Assembly: GCA_950106755.1 (NCBI GenBank)
Contig: OX467091.1
Location: 27,855,538-27,919,537, forward strand
Direction: 5' to 3'
DNA from: Climacium dendroides
Lineage: Eukaryota; Streptophyta; Bryopsida; Hypnales; Climaciaceae
DNA: 64,000 nt
The notes beneath the pieces are model-generated. The model saw only the letters and a program-made list of their open reading frames with translations. It did not search any database and was not told the origin of the DNA. This document shows positions 1-11,172 of this stretch, piece by piece. Numbering within the stretch: position 1 is the stretch's first letter; the number at the start of each line of letters is the position of its first letter. The position numbers were made by a program, and so were the translations under genes.

Positions 1-924
1 AACGCCATTTTTCGGAGGACGGATGCATTGGTAGCAGCGGAGCAGCAGAACGGCCTCCTCGTAGAAGAACGGAAGAATTTGGTGATAGAGCTGGGGACGT
101 TGCGTGTAGAGAACCGGACGTTGCGAGACCAAGTTCGGAACTCGGAATCCCGCTGTGTGGATTTAGAGAGCACCCTCGCACCGCTCAGGAGACGGCCTGG
201 CTCACAGAAGAAGACCATCGCCGGCAGATAGCGGCATTGTGCCAAAGTGTAGTTCAGCTCCGGAGCTCTCTGGATGTGCCGGCGGATTATATCAACAAGG
301 CCCGGCTGTTTGAAACTAACCTCAATGCAGCCGCCAGCTCAAGCCGGGTTCCTATCGTCAAATGCTTACTAGAGCAGATAAGACGAATGGATACATCCCG
401 GGCCGCGATGAGGGAGATGATGGAGTACTTTATTTCCACGGAGTCGGATCCGGCACCTCAATCTCCCCCGTCAGCGCAGACTTTGGTGGTTTCGGAAAGC
501 AGCAATCCGGAACCTATGGTTACGGAGGTCTCACCATCCGGTGGTACTGGTGAATCCAGAACTTTCACCACCAGCCGGAAGACCAGAAGGAGTGGACTGG
601 GGAGCAATGGTACCTCCGGGAAGTGAAAACCTGCTGCCAGTGACTCCGACCATTGACCTGACAGGGGCTTCTCCGGAAGTTCACGCTGGACGGACAGTGC
701 AGTCTTCTCCGCGTCATAAGAAGACCCAGAAAGATGCTTGGGGGAGTCCGGACACTCAGGTAGTCGGGACCCGGAGTGTAGATAGGGACACTAGTATTGT
801 GGAAGTCCAAAGATGGGGCCAAAGGGATCCGAATTTGTTTTCTCCGGAGAGTAGCCGGAAAGAGGTAAAGCTGGATCTTCTGAAGGACAATGTTCCTCCC
901 AAAGATCCGGATTCCAAAGCGTAG
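1..924 (+). pseudogene. LTR-borne coiled-coil protein, C-terminal half, frameshifted
   Basis: Three frames carry successive pieces. 28 to about 180 encodes a charged coiled coil. About 183-626 continues the coil and carries the family motif INKARLFETN...IVKCLLEQIRR. 541-924 encodes a Ser/Pro/Lys-rich tail ending in TAG. The same order (coiled coil, a [IV]xKAxLF motif, then a low-complexity charged tail) is seen at 35.7-36.5, 46.8-47.9 and 57.6-58.8 kb, which is how it was recognised. At least two frameshifts make it a relic. Function is unknown. The coil suggests self-assembly, which is inference. The N-terminal domain lies outside the window. Confidence 0.6.
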
Positions 925-2032
925 TATGCAGTAGTGTAGTATAGCGGCAATACCGGAGTCCGGCAGTCAAAGCCAGAAAAATAGGATCTGGGATTTTCTG
1001 GAAATCTAGCGGACCAATAGGAATGTTTTGTAGGATTTTTAGGATGACGTTAGTCTTAGTATAAGTAGGAGCTTTAATGGCCTTTCTGGTCATTTACAGC
1101 CATCTCATAGTTTCAGCATTGTATCTTTTTCTGAGCTTAAATCTAAAGTGTTTTGGAGTATCCAATCTCTTATCTTTCTTGTGTATGGTATATGTTTGTG
1201 AGAGGTGTGAATCCGTTCTTGCGTTTCCGGGACTGAGAACTTACCTTGTGTGGCAAGAGTCGATGTTGTGGGAGTATCCGGATGTATTAACTTGAAGGGG
1301 AGATCAACCGGATGGTTCCGACAGTAGGGTTAGTGTAGTACTGTTCGGATGCCGGTATAGCCTGCGTGTAGGATATAGCCCTAGGTGAAAGGGGTATCTG
1401 AGAGGCTGCTAGCAACTTCCGTGTACAGAAGTATTGCCGGACGTGCTCGAATTCCAGATTGCCGGAATTCCTCGTAGAACAAAGTCAAGCCCTGGCGTAA
1501 GCCCAAGAAAGTACAGGAGAAACCACCCGGTCGATAGGAGGCTCAGTGTTCGGTTAAAGGTTAGAATGTCGTTGTAGTTCTTGATCGTCCCTATGTGCCC
1601 TAATCCGGAAGAACTTCCGGATTTGTGAGGCGACGGAACAGGAGGACACTTCCGGTCCCTGAAGAGTTAGGTTAGTGTTAGTAATAGATAGAGAGAGAGA
1701 GTGAAAGAGAGCGTGTTTCCGGACACAGTAAGCATCCGGACGGTGGATCTGGCCACTCGTCATCCAAACCCAGGGATCCCGGAAGGGACATTGACACGGT
1801 TTCCGGATTCTTCCGGAACCCATCCGGCACTAGTGTCCGGAGCGGACCTATAGTCCGGAGCAGTTTGACGGAGAGAAAAGTGAATGCTTAGATTGGGATA
1901 GCCTATAAATCTGTAATCCACAAGTCCTCATGGGAACGATTCCGGAGTGGTTTACTCTAAGAAGGCCTTTGGTGTGAATTGAGGGCTAACTGGAGGAATA
2001 CTGGTCCGACTAATCGCTACATAATACGATTT
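1..2032 (+). mobile_element. 3' part of giant gene-bearing LTR
   Basis: This stretch ends immediately before a primer binding site and gag, so it is read as the 3' part of a 5' LTR whose start lies before the window. It carries the C-terminal half of the family's LTR-borne gene (1-924) and about 1.1 kb of non-coding DNA. The same layout and spacing occur at 45519-49073, where the borders are defined by a target duplication. A GGGAACGAT motif near 1936 is followed about 90 bases later by the LTR border. It matches GGAACGAT before the 3' border of the 45.5-kb copy and, in reverse, the copies at 3.0, 56.3 and 60.3 kb. The exact 3' border could be anywhere from about 2020 to 2032. Confidence 0.6.
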
Positions 2033-2050
2033 TGGTGCCGCTGCCGAGGA
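2033..2050 (+). other. Probable primer binding site of Ty3-type retrotransposon
   Basis: TGGTGCCGCTGCCGAGGA starts with TGG, as required to pair with the CCA end of a tRNA. It resembles the TGGCGCCGTTGCCGGGGA type of site common in plant Ty3 elements. It lies between the LTR 3' border and the gag frame that opens at 2158. Confidence 0.65.
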
Positions 2051-2157
2051 CTTATTAAGTACAGAATTGTAGATGACTTCCGGTTTAAGTTATTCACCTA
2101 CTAGAGCAGAAGGAAAAATTCCAGACATAATAGAGTGGTGGTAAATTCTTTCTCTGT

Positions 2158-2928
2158 GTGAGGCAAGGATCTAGTGAGAGTGAAAGGATTAGAGTCACGA
2201 CCCGGAGTGTGGTAGCCCGGGAAAGACGGAATCCGAGTACGTCAAGAAGAACTCCCGTTAGACGCTCCCCTAGTATAGAGCAACTAGAAGATAACATCGT
2301 TATACCTAGTCCACCAGAGGACGTATCAGTTCCGGATCTAACATTTGGAACTATGCCTAGTTCAGAAGATATTACGGATAGTACAAACCACCCAAGTTCC
2401 TCCGGACCACCGTCGGAAGACTTGGAAGCTTAGCCAGACGAAATGGCTAGACAAGTTACCCGACTAAAATACTCTACTTTCTATGGTGACGGTAGTCAGG
2501 ACGTAGATGATTGGTTGGTAGAGTTTAATTCTACCGCCCAAGCCAATCAGGAAGACGATGGAACGAGACTCCGGATTCTTCCCAGGTTGCTTAAGGTGGA
2601 GGCTTTAAAATGGTATAACGATTTACCACATAATGTTCGGACGAACTGGGAGTAGTTGACGGATGAATTTGTGTTGATTTTTAGAGAAGCCGGAGGAGAG
2701 GCCAGAGCCCTAGGACGGCTCAATAAGATAGCCATGAAGATCAGAGAATCTGTTCGTAAGTATGGACAAAGAGTGAAGAGTTTGATTGCCAAACTAACCC
2801 CCGGAGTAGCTCAGAGTGTACAGATTGAATGGTATGTGGCAGGGTTTCCGGAAAGGATGGGCTTCCAAATACGACAGTCCAGACCGGCCACTCTTCAAGA
2901 AACGATGGAGGCAGCCCAACTATCGTAG
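2158..2928 (+). pseudogene. gag: Ty3/Gypsy-type gag, interrupted by in-frame TAG codons
   Basis: One frame runs through the whole stretch. An Arg/Ser-rich N-terminus is followed by a Retrotrans_gag-type domain from about 2443: FYGDGSQDVDDWLVEFN, then LKVEALKWYNDLP, then a W...F...F segment and a KYGQRVKSLIAKL stretch. In-frame TAG codons fall at 2431 and 2653. The second lies in the usual W(x)(x)L...F motif, where Gln is common, so CAG to TAG change is likely. The frame ends at TAG 2926 where minus-strand LTR copy 1 begins. No CCHC knuckle, protease, RT or integrase follows, so the element is truncated. The upstream LTR and primer site fit its identity. Confidence 0.8.
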
Positions 2929-5307
2929 CACAGGAAAGCAAAAATCCTTCTCTAAGGCTCAATATTTCTTAAAAGAGGCCCTAAAGTAACTCGAGTATCG
3001 TTCCCACGAAGATCAAATTTCCTAGGTTCACAATTACCGGAAAATGGTAGAGTGATGGTCACGAAACATACAAATACAAAACCCCAAGCAAAACAATAGA
3101 CCGGAACTTCTACTTGGCCTCCTTGTTTCCTTGGACAAATACGACCGGATCCCTCCGGTCCAACAATTACTACTACACTTTAGACCGGATTTTCCCGATC
3201 TAACAACACTGACCGGATCTAACCCAGTTCAACACCCACTTGTTTATCACACAGACTCTCTAATTGGTTAGTTTACTACCCCACAGCTTTACACTACCCT
3301 GTAGCTCTCCCAACACTTCTATTCACATACCTTTAGTGGTTGTCTGTATTTATGTTTTACAGACCGTAACCGGGATCCGCGTTTCCACAGATCTAACCTT
3401 AACCTCTAGTATTCACATCCGGTCTAGATCTCTACTCGTAACCATGTCGAGTTTAACCTTTGAACGAAGAGGGATCTGCTTAATTGGGATTTAGGAAGGA
3501 AGTTTAACTCCTACCCTCCGATTTTAAAGTGTCAGAAGTTTCACTATGTGATCAAACTTTCAAAAATAAACTTTCAAATCCTACAAATGAGAAAACAGAC
3601 CGTCCTCACAATTGGAAAGGAAATGCAGTCGTGTCCACCAGGTCACGCAAGCCGGTCTAATTCCTCCTAACCAATGCTACAACGACAGCCTACTGAGTTA
3701 GTCCTAAATCCGGTCTGAACTAGCGGGGAAGAGAGGGGAAACGAGCGCTGCGGAGGAGTGCTAACCCTTACTCTTTCCGGAGAGTGGTCCTCAATCCGTA
3801 CTCCCTTCCGAGTCCATTCCTAGTCCACACTAGAGATCCCTTCTGCCTCAATCCACACGCACTAATTCAATATTAGATTGGATAAACTCAGCATCCGGAT
3901 ACACCTTGTATCCACTTACACTCACTTTCCAACCTGGACTTCCAAAACACGGACAAGTGTCAAGTACACACAACTATGATTTGTTTCAATCACGCCAAGA
4001 GCGAACTCCCAAGTACTCATGAATATAAGAAGGTAAGATAAAGATGCACACCGGGACCAAAGAAGTCCCGGATTTAAATACTAAACTACTCCCTCAAAAT
4101 CCTAACCTAGAAGTAACGCTCCAGCCAATCAGGATCCAACACGTTTCATTCCCTTACTATTTTCTAGCCCTGTTGACTTTCACTCAAACTCCCACTACTT
4201 TTGCTAAAAGTGGATCTCAGATCCTATAATTACGGACCCGGTCACTTTCCAACTGCTAGTGGCCGTGTCACTCAAAAAGTAAACTTCCTAATTATGTACA
4301 ACTATCCCTAAACTTCAGATTTTCACTACCCTCTCCTCAGAAATTTATCCTACGTAACTTTCTAAGTTTTTAACTTCTTCACGATCGGCTTCTTTCCGGT
4401 TCTGGTCTTCTGTCCCTGGCGTACCTTACCCCGAGCGGCAAGCTTCTTCTTCTTGGATGCTGCAGCCTTCGTTGCCCGAGTTTCTGCCAGTGCTTGATCC
4501 GGATCAGAATACGGCTCCGAGTCTTCCTCAGTACCGGATTCTTCATCCTCGTCTTCTTCTTCTTCTTCCTCCTCGTCATCGTCCTCTAGAATCGTCCTCT
4601 TCTTATGTGTCATAATTGGAGGCTTCTTCTTCTGCGTGGTTGGTGTGGGTGGAACATTGGCCCTAGTACTCTGAGGAGTGGTTTCCTCAATCGGTCTGCC
4701 CTTCCCGGATTCTTGCCCCTGTGATCCGGTCTTCCTTTCCTCCATTGACCTAGTTTCGCTTCCCAAAGCTAAGTTGAGTAGGGTGGAAGGAAATACCTTC
4801 TGTGTCTTTGCAGGAGGGGGCGGAGAGACTAGAGATAACTCACTGAGGTCGATAAACTTGGTGCTTAGCCCTGGTTTGGGCACGTTCTTCTTCTCGGACG
4901 GTTCTGGTCCAGACCTCGTCTTCTCTTCAGTTGCGGCCTTCACCTCTTCCGGTAGTTCCTTCGCCTTGCTTGTTGTCTCCACTTCTCCGGTCTTCTCTTC
5001 CTCAGCAGTTTCTACTGCTTGCGCTGCATTAAGAGCAACATCCGTTACTTCCCCCAGTAGGGAAGTCATTTCTCCTTTAGGCTCTGACCGGATGGAAGAG
5101 CTTGGCACATCCTCCATCTTGTCCTTCGCCTTTACTTCTTCTTCGGTGACCGGAAGGGGTGCTGGTGCGAGTTCCGGTTCCGTTTCCGGTCCCTAACTAC
5201 TTACGGTCTACTTTTCTAAAGAAAAACAAAAAAAATAGGGAGTAAAAAGAGCTCTATTCCCCTTATTTCCCTTCTAAACCTAAAGACTAGATTTCCGTAC
5301 TCCCACA
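2921..5307 (-). mobile_element. LTR-like copy 1 (minus strand), nested at the gag end
   Basis: This is nearly identical to 60185-62719 along its length, by eye with scattered substitutions. Read on the minus strand it begins TGTGGGAGTACGG at 5307 and ends near 2921 with TGTGCTACGATA, compared with TGTGCTACGACA in copy 2. It carries the acidic/basic tail gene (4362-5117) and a minus-strand TATTTAAAT at about 4069-4077. The left flank (CCAAC) and right flank (TCTTG) do not match, so no target duplication is visible. Flanking sequence differs in kind on the two sides: plus-strand gag on the left, minus-strand coding remnants on the right. Recombination or deletion after insertion is possible. 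Confidence 0.7.
4362..5117 (-). CDS. Acidic/basic low-complexity tail of the LTR-borne gene
   Basis: A 251-residue open frame from the ATG at 5117; the frame stays open upstream to a TAG at about 5195. Composition is Glu/Lys/Ser/Thr/Pro-rich, with a long run of Asp and Glu at about residues 178-195 followed by a basic C-terminus (KKKKLAARGKVR, TGKKPIVKKLKT). No globular domain is visible. It matches 61633-62395 almost throughout, and its composition and position fit the C-terminal tails at 47.6-47.9 and 57.6-58.1 kb. I read it as an internally deleted gene that has lost the N-terminal domain and coiled coil. Acidic plus basic tails are typical of nucleic-acid or histone-binding proteins, but that is inference. 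Confidence 0.5.
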   Translation of the reverse strand: MEDVPSSSIRSEPKGEMTSLLGEVTDVALNAAQAVETAEEEKTGEVETTSKAKELPEEVKAATEEKTRSGPEPSEKKNVPKPGLSTKFIDLSELSLVSPPPPAKTQKVFPSTLLNLALGSETRSMEERKTGSQGQESGKGRPIEETTPQSTRANVPPTPTTQKKKPPIMTHKKRTILEDDDEEEEEEEDEDEESGTEEDSEPYSDPDQALAETRATKAAASKKKKLAARGKVRQGQKTRTGKKPIVKKLKT

Positions 5308-5606
5308 TCTTGCTGTCAAGAAATTTAGGGAAATTCTTCTTCTCCGTTTCATCAATCCACTGCGGTACGTGCAAGGCGTCCAACATCCTCTGCCTCATAT
5401 CCACGAAGAATTTCTTGATGCAGTCCTATTCATATCGCACATATTTAGTGTCAAGAGACACTGTAGTCTCTGTCTTAATAAAACTTCACAATCAATTCAA
5501 TTAAGAATGCTTTGCAACTCTCCGAGGGATTCTCCCTTGTCCACTGAATAGAGGGGGCTTCTTCTTTTCCCTTCGGCTCCTTGGAAGCCTTCTTCGCCCT
5601 CGGCAT
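5308..5606 (-). pseudogene. Fragment of an unrecognised transposon protein
   Basis: From an ATG at 5606 the minus strand reads a Lys-rich start, then a Trp-containing helical stretch (IQWTRENP...AFLIEL), then further helical sequence (DMRQRMLDALHVPQWIDE) in the same general direction. Stop codons and at least one frame change intervene. Short basic N-termini followed by W...FL helices occur in Myb/SANT-like proteins of plant transposons, but the match is too weak to assign. It is truncated at 5307 by LTR copy 1. Confidence 0.2.
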
Positions 5607-5779
5607 GTTGATAACCCGGTAGAATGATGAACGTCAAAGTTTTATAAAAAATTTGGCAAGAGTTACTCCAAATATTAGACTCTTACCCACCCAAAGAAAG
5701 GAGCCATTGGAGGTCAAACCACCAAGCTCTCCGCTTTCTTTTGCATGCAAAGGGGAAGGCAAAAGTGAAAGCGGACGGT

Positions 5780-6170
5780 CTGTCTGCTTCTCTTATATGA
5801 GGCGGACGGCCTCATTCCAGTCCTACAGCGGACAGAGGCCGGCCGCTCGGCCGCCCCATCGGATCCGTTCGATCGGGTGGATGGCCGATCGGCTGCCCAG
5901 TCGGGTCCGTCCAATCGGGTGGACGGCCAATCAGCCGCCCCGTCGGGTCCGTCCGATTGGGCGGACGGACTGGCCGTCCGCCTCTTCCTGGTCGTCTGAT
6001 CGGACGGTATAGGGTTGGCGGACGCCTCGTCCGGTCCGCACGGTCGAATAGAGGCCGTCGGATCGGGCGGACGGGGTGGCTGTCCGCCCCCTTTGGCCCG
6101 TCCGATCGGGCAGACGGACAGTCTGCATTATCGGACGGTCCAGAGGGGGCGATTTTTAGATCGTCCGCTT
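5780..6170. repeat. GC-rich GGCGGACGG/CCGTCCGCC cluster
   Basis: Dozens of imperfect copies of a GGCGGACGG/CCGTCCGCC core occur in both orientations, sharply GC-rich against AT-rich surroundings. Longer units such as GTCCGTCCGATTGGGCGGAC recur. ORFs running through it on both strands are by-products of the repeat. Four similar clusters lie at about 8.3-8.56, 10.6-10.9, 15.2-15.4 and 19.5-19.8 kb, always beside transposon genes. The likely role is subterminal repeats that bind the transposase. Confidence 0.7.
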
Positions 6171-6999
6171 CATTTCTACTGTCTCATTTTTAGGGTGATT
6201 GTTCCCCCTTTTCATTCAATAAGCTTCATGTAGGTCTTCTTGTTTGGGAGGAATTGGGCATTTGGGCATTTCAATGCCTAATAATTAAAAAAATAGACCC
6301 AAGGCTTCTTCTCAACTTTCTTCAATTTCTTGAAGTTTTTACTTCTGAAGAAATGTCAATATTTTCATTACATTTATCACTTTCTTGGAATTTCAAGTTT
6401 TTAACCGTACAAATTCAAACTAGACATGCTAGACATTATGGAAAAAAAGAAAGCACAACAATATCCCTTATGGAGTTAAAAATTATAATGTTTACCTATG
6501 AGGGTGTTCAAATTGCAAAAAAGAGTTCAAATATTTCTTGCAAGTCAAACCTATGAACTTCGTGACACGGAAAACTGGAAGGCTTAATGTGTATAAGCCC
6601 AATTACATTAGGGCTAATCAAAATCCACAATACTATTATACAATTCTTCCAAATGAATTTGGATTCTAATTTATTCTCCAGAACTAATTGCATTTCAATC
6701 TCATTTCCAACTTCCAAGGGCAGGTAAAGAATACAGAAAGTCAACATTGCATTTGGTACCCTTGCACCAAATTTAAAAAACAAAAAACACTGTCAAGCAT
6801 TTCCAAGAAGAGATTTTTGGTACTACAACTAAACATGTTCAATAGATGTGCATGTTCAAAGTTTTAAATAGTGACATCCTTGACCACTAATGGTCACAAA
6901 AGTGGTCACCAAAATACATTTAAACAATAATAGTAAATCCATAACCTCCGAATAAGTCAAAAGACATCTTCTACTCTACCCTTAAATAGTTAAACTACA
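6171..6999. other. AT-rich stretch without a recognisable gene
   Basis: This lies between the GC-rich cluster and the gene at 7.0-8.1 kb. Short ORFs on both strands (for example 6254-6556 and 6508-6783) overlap each other and have no recognisable composition. I see no repeats or gene signals. Confidence 0.4.
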
Positions 7000-7006
7000 T
7001 TATACT

Positions 7007-8140
7007 CTATTCTGAATCCGAATTACTATCGTCATTTCGACCTTGGGGTGTGGGACTGAAGCCACCAGATCGCCCATATCTGCCAGACCCTCCTCGTCCG
7101 TAATCGGAGAAGTATGGACCTCCAAATGGTGGAGGTGGATTAGGTGATGCATTTGCCTCGGACCCTCTTGTCCCTCGTTTGCTTGAGCCGGTGTAGTATG
7201 AGCTTCTGCGAGGCCCATATGAGTCCGGCCCTCCCATCCCCGGATAGAATTGCGACCCACCATATTGAGATCCACCGTAGTCCGTAAACCTTGTGCTTCC
7301 ATGGCTTCCTTGTATGTTTTGGAAGTCATCGTGGGGGCCAAGGCTAAAATGCAAACTTCCTCCTCCATATTGCGGGCAACGCACATCACAATCATGACGA
7401 GGTGGTGACCGTTGTTGACGCGGGCGACCTTGATCCAAAATACTATTTCTTGTTGCCTCTCGCAATTGATTTTGGAAGTCCAAGTCTTTGCGCTCTTCTC
7501 GACGTACGTGCCTTTGTGGAAGTGGAAGTGGAGGTGGTAAGTCTTCTTCGTCATCATCATCATTGTCCTCTGCATCTGGCAATGGTTCCGGAGGAAATCC
7601 AAATTGACCCTGATTAGACCACTCCGGCATGCAATCGCTTGGGCCAACCCAATTGGTGTCTATCACCGCTTTGTCACAGCTCAATTTGGTCTTCTTGTCC
7701 TTTGCAGGCACCGTACGCCAATCCACATCTTTCTGGAGTACAATCTCCGCCCAAATCATTGCCATGGTGGAATAGTTCATGATATTTGGTTTGGAAGCAC
7801 CTAGACCGCAAGATGCCCAAATCTCCTCGTATCTCTGCTCGAAATGTTCACTCTTGCAAGTGTTCATGGGACCTTTCCACCGTCTCACTTGTCTTTCTAA
7901 TACAACCGTGTTATCTGCTGGCTAGAGTTTTGCAATGTGTGACATTTTCACATACTCTCGGCACGTTGTGCAAGTCCATACAGCTTTGGGCTCGTATTGC
8001 CATCCCTCTTCAGCCACACAAAAGTGGTTGAAGTAGGCGTCCCAATCCATGTCTTGTGATTTTTCCTTCTTCCTCTTCTTCAGCGGATTGCGAAATCCTT
8101 TTGGAGCCATGGTAATCCTTCTTTTCCGCACCGAATGCAA
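7007..8140 (-). pseudogene. Transposon protein with shared N-terminal domain and Gly/Tyr-rich tail
   Basis: A single minus-strand frame with one in-frame TAG at 7922-7924. The N-terminus is basic (GFRNPLKKRKKEK). Next comes a domain shared with the gene at 11173: CREYVKMSHIAKL*P here against CRKYVKMYHIGKLWP there, then MIWAEIVLQKDVDW against MVYAELILDRQVDW. The stop therefore replaces Trp (TGG to TAG). Then follow an Asp-rich stretch, PPPLPLPQ, and a Gly/Tyr/Ser/Arg-rich tail of about 100 residues (YGGSQYGGSQFYPGMGG, RGGSGRYGRSGG) that resembles RGG/prion-like RNA-binding sequence. An ATG at 8110 (MAPKGF) is an alternative start. GC-rich clusters on both sides suggest it belongs to a DNA transposon. 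Function is unknown. Confidence 0.6.
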
Positions 8141-8289
8141 TGTTTGAGTGAGAAGTTTACAATTTCTATAATTGAGAAGGTGATGAAGAGATTACAAAAA
8201 TTAAGTTAATTCATTCATAGTTGTTCACGCTCCAAGTCGGAAGGGGCTCACAGATACCAATTGGCGCTGGATGTGCCCACTTCGCAAGG

Positions 8290-8560
8290 GAAAGAACTGC
8301 GCGGAATGGGCCGTCCGCGCCCCTCTTTATACCGTCCGCCAATGTTGACATCATTGCCCAAATCCGACGAGCGGACGGGGCGACCGCCAGATCGGACGGG
8401 CAATATGCCCGGGCGCGTCCAATCGCACGGCCTCGACAAACTGCGGACGACTGCATCGGACGAAGCTCGCGGACGGACGCTCTAATCGCGCGGCGGACGG
8501 TCGGACGGATAGCGGACGGACAACGGACGGGAGGATGGACAACGGACGGCGAATGGGCCG
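8290..8560. repeat. GC-rich GGACGG-type cluster, right of the 7-8 kb gene
   Basis: Imperfect GGCGGACGG and CCGTCCGCC motifs, similar to the cluster at 5780-6170, on the other side of the 7007-8140 gene. Together the two clusters bracket about 2.8 kb. I could not find matching terminal inverted repeats or a target duplication. Confidence 0.65.
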
Positions 8561-9830
8561 TTCTTATACACATTGAAGTTCATCAGTTCGAATACCCTAT
8601 ACTCGAGTCAGATTCGTTAAAAATTAATTAAAGAATAAAATAAATATGGCATGTAGTGAAATTTTCAGAATTTATAACAGGACATAAGTTGAAATCTCAA
8701 AAAAAATTGATGAAAACAAATTGAAATCTCATAACAAATCCTAATTAAATGAATTAAAGCTTCCTAAATACTAAATAAGAAAGAAAATTATCTATGAGAA
8801 TAGAGATTCTAAGTCTAATAATACTTAACCAAGTTGCTATATACATATATATATATAAATAAGTCTATTCTAAATCTAACTTTAGCATCAAAAATCCAAT
8901 TTTCTAAATGATTGATTATGATTTTCTTATTCAAGAGTTTCCATCACAAACTTGACTTTGATAGTGTTGAGGGCTTTTGGAAATGAGCCTCAAATCCACT
9001 AACTCTTGGAGAAATAACCACATTAAAGATTCATTTAAAAAATTGTAGAGTAGATTTTGAAATGCACGTTAGGCCCTTTATCCTTATATTTTTTTGGTGA
9101 CTTGATTTCTTTCATATTTTTTAAATCTTTCTGTAATTAGTTATGAATTTTTTTAAGTTGAAAGGCAACGGTCATTAAAAGTGACCATGTCCTAAAATGT
9201 GCTAGTACATTCACTAAAGCAAAATGTACCTCTCCGTCATGATCACTCTTAGAGCACGGGTGTTCTTAGAGCAACTCCCTTATGGATTTACTTAATTTAA
9301 TTTTAAAGGAAAATCATCTAAGTGACTACAATAAAGTACCTATGTTTTAGCATTAAACATGTTGATTACAAATGCATTTTCTATATAAGAGGAAAACCAA
9401 AATATTAAATTTTTATTTTATTTTTAAGTAATAAATAAATAAAATTCTTTTTGTATTTTAGAAATAAAATGTATAGAAACAAAAAGGAAAATGAAAAAAA
9501 TGAAAAAAATCTTTGTTTTTAATTAAAAAAAGAAATAAAAGATAAACATGTATATTTTTATTGACGTTTTTTAATTGAGCCTTGATAAAATTGAAGAGCA
9601 CATGAATTGAAAATACGGCCCAAGGGGTTTAGACTTTAGATTAAGTAGGGCCGGATGGAAAAAACTGGGGCCGAATTGAAGAATGGATCGAAGGCAAATC
9701 CGGCCGGACTTTCATCAATCCTTAGGCACAGTATAAACCCAGCCTTAGATAAAAGAAGAACTTATACAAATAGAAACTAAAATTTTTTTATTGCTTCACG
9801 TTGCAAATTCTCCAAGAAATTTTTTTTTAA

Positions 9831-9861
<31 letters not shown>

Positions 9862-10425
9862 AATAAAAAAATACACACAAAAACATATCTTTTATGGATT
9901 AGAAGATTATAATGCTTTTCACAATGAGTAAGGATTTTACAGTTCTACTAATTTCAGAATTGTTGTGAAGTCTTACACTCTTTGTATACCCTTACTTTTA
10001 AAACAATCCTAATAAAAAAAAGGGCATTACAAAATACAGTACAAACATGGCATTGCAGTGTGTGACATGCAGAAGTTATATACATTTTTGGCTTCTCTAT
10101 AAGTCCATATGTACAAAACACCTTGAAGTCAATGGAAATTGTCCATAAGGTTCAAAACCAAACCCCTTGAAGTAATTGTTGTGATTGTAGCACCATCTCA
10201 ATTTGGTCAATTGTAAATTATAAAGTTTCACTTCATCACTAATATTGATCATGTTCTTGTTTTTTTCTTTCCCTTTGAAATATCCCACATGATGAAAAAA
10301 TAAATAAATAAATAATATCCTTTATGTCTACTTAAAATTTGTATGCATACAATTTCAAATAAATATTACAAATTTATAATTTGCTCAAAACAATGGCGTA
10401 ATCTGAAATGTAGGAGACTAAGAGT
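8561..10425. other. AT-rich intergenic DNA
   Basis: No gene recognised. It contains an A-rich low-complexity patch at about 9825-9875 (repeated AAAAAAT) and ordinary AT-rich sequence elsewhere. Confidence 0.4.
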
Positions 10426-10427
10426 TG

Positions 10428-10463
10428 AGGGTTTTAGGGTTTTAGGGTTCTAGGGTTTAGGGT
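10428..10463 (+). repeat. Interstitial telomere-like repeat
   Basis: About five degenerate units of GGGTTTTA/GGGTTTA. They resemble the plant telomere heptamer TTTAGGG in a short interstitial block. Confidence 0.6.
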
Positions 10464-10602
10464 CTCACTGTAAACTTCAAAGAACTCTAAATGATTATTT
10501 AAAATCTGATTATAACTTATCTATTTCTGATTTTCTGGATTAATGACAAAAGCATAGGATGCTGAAACTTTAATTGACCCAAAAAAACTGATAGTAAGTA
10601 AA

Positions 10603-10905
10603 GGCGGACGAGAAGAATCCTAGGTCTCATGCCAAATTGGAAAAAATTTGGACGCCTTGAAATACTAGGCGATGGGCTAGGCGGACGGGGCGGATGGGAC
10701 GGTCGGACGCTTCGGCGTCGGACAGGGCAACTTCGTCCGCCCGTTCGCCGGGCGGACTTGGACGGCCGGGCCGGCCGTCCGCTTCGGCGGCGGACGAGGC
10801 AGCTCCGTCTGCCCGTCCGCCGGCTTGGGCCACGTCCGCATGGTCCGGGACAGGTCCGGTCCCGGGCCTCTTTTAGGTCTGGGAGCGGACGGGTATATTG
10901 GCGGA
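10603..10905. repeat. GC-rich GGCGGACGG cluster, left of the 11.2-14.8 kb gene unit
   Basis: Mostly plus-strand GGCGGACGG/GGGCGGAC motifs with some CCGTCCGC. The cluster at 15225-15400 reads mainly GTCCGCC on the plus strand, so the two are in inverted orientation around the 11173-14799 genes, as expected for subterminal repeats of one element. Confidence 0.65.
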
Positions 10906-11172
10906 CGGCCAATACACATTTCCTCACTTTCACTCTTCCATTTGGGAATCACTGCCATGTCGGATGTGCTACTATTGCTTCACGCGCTAGTTGCTCCTAT
11001 GTGGTGAAGAGTGGGGGTCATATTTTGATCATACTACATTGGATTTTGGTCCTTGGTTACTTATATACGTTTGGAGACAGTGAAGCACATTATATATTTT
11101 GAGAGAACGGGGATTATATATTGGAAATTTCCATTCTAAAATTGCAAGTGAATACTCGACACTCAAGCAGTC

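Noticed and set aside
4678..5196. 172-codon plus-strand ORF
   Set aside because: It is antisense to the tail gene at 4362-5117, which has the homologous copy and the family composition. The same shadow appears at 62043-62411.
5780..6170. ORFs of 65-119 codons through the GC-rich clusters on both strands
   Set aside because: They exist in several frames at once because the repeat lacks stop codons, and their products are Arg/Pro/Gly-rich without domains.
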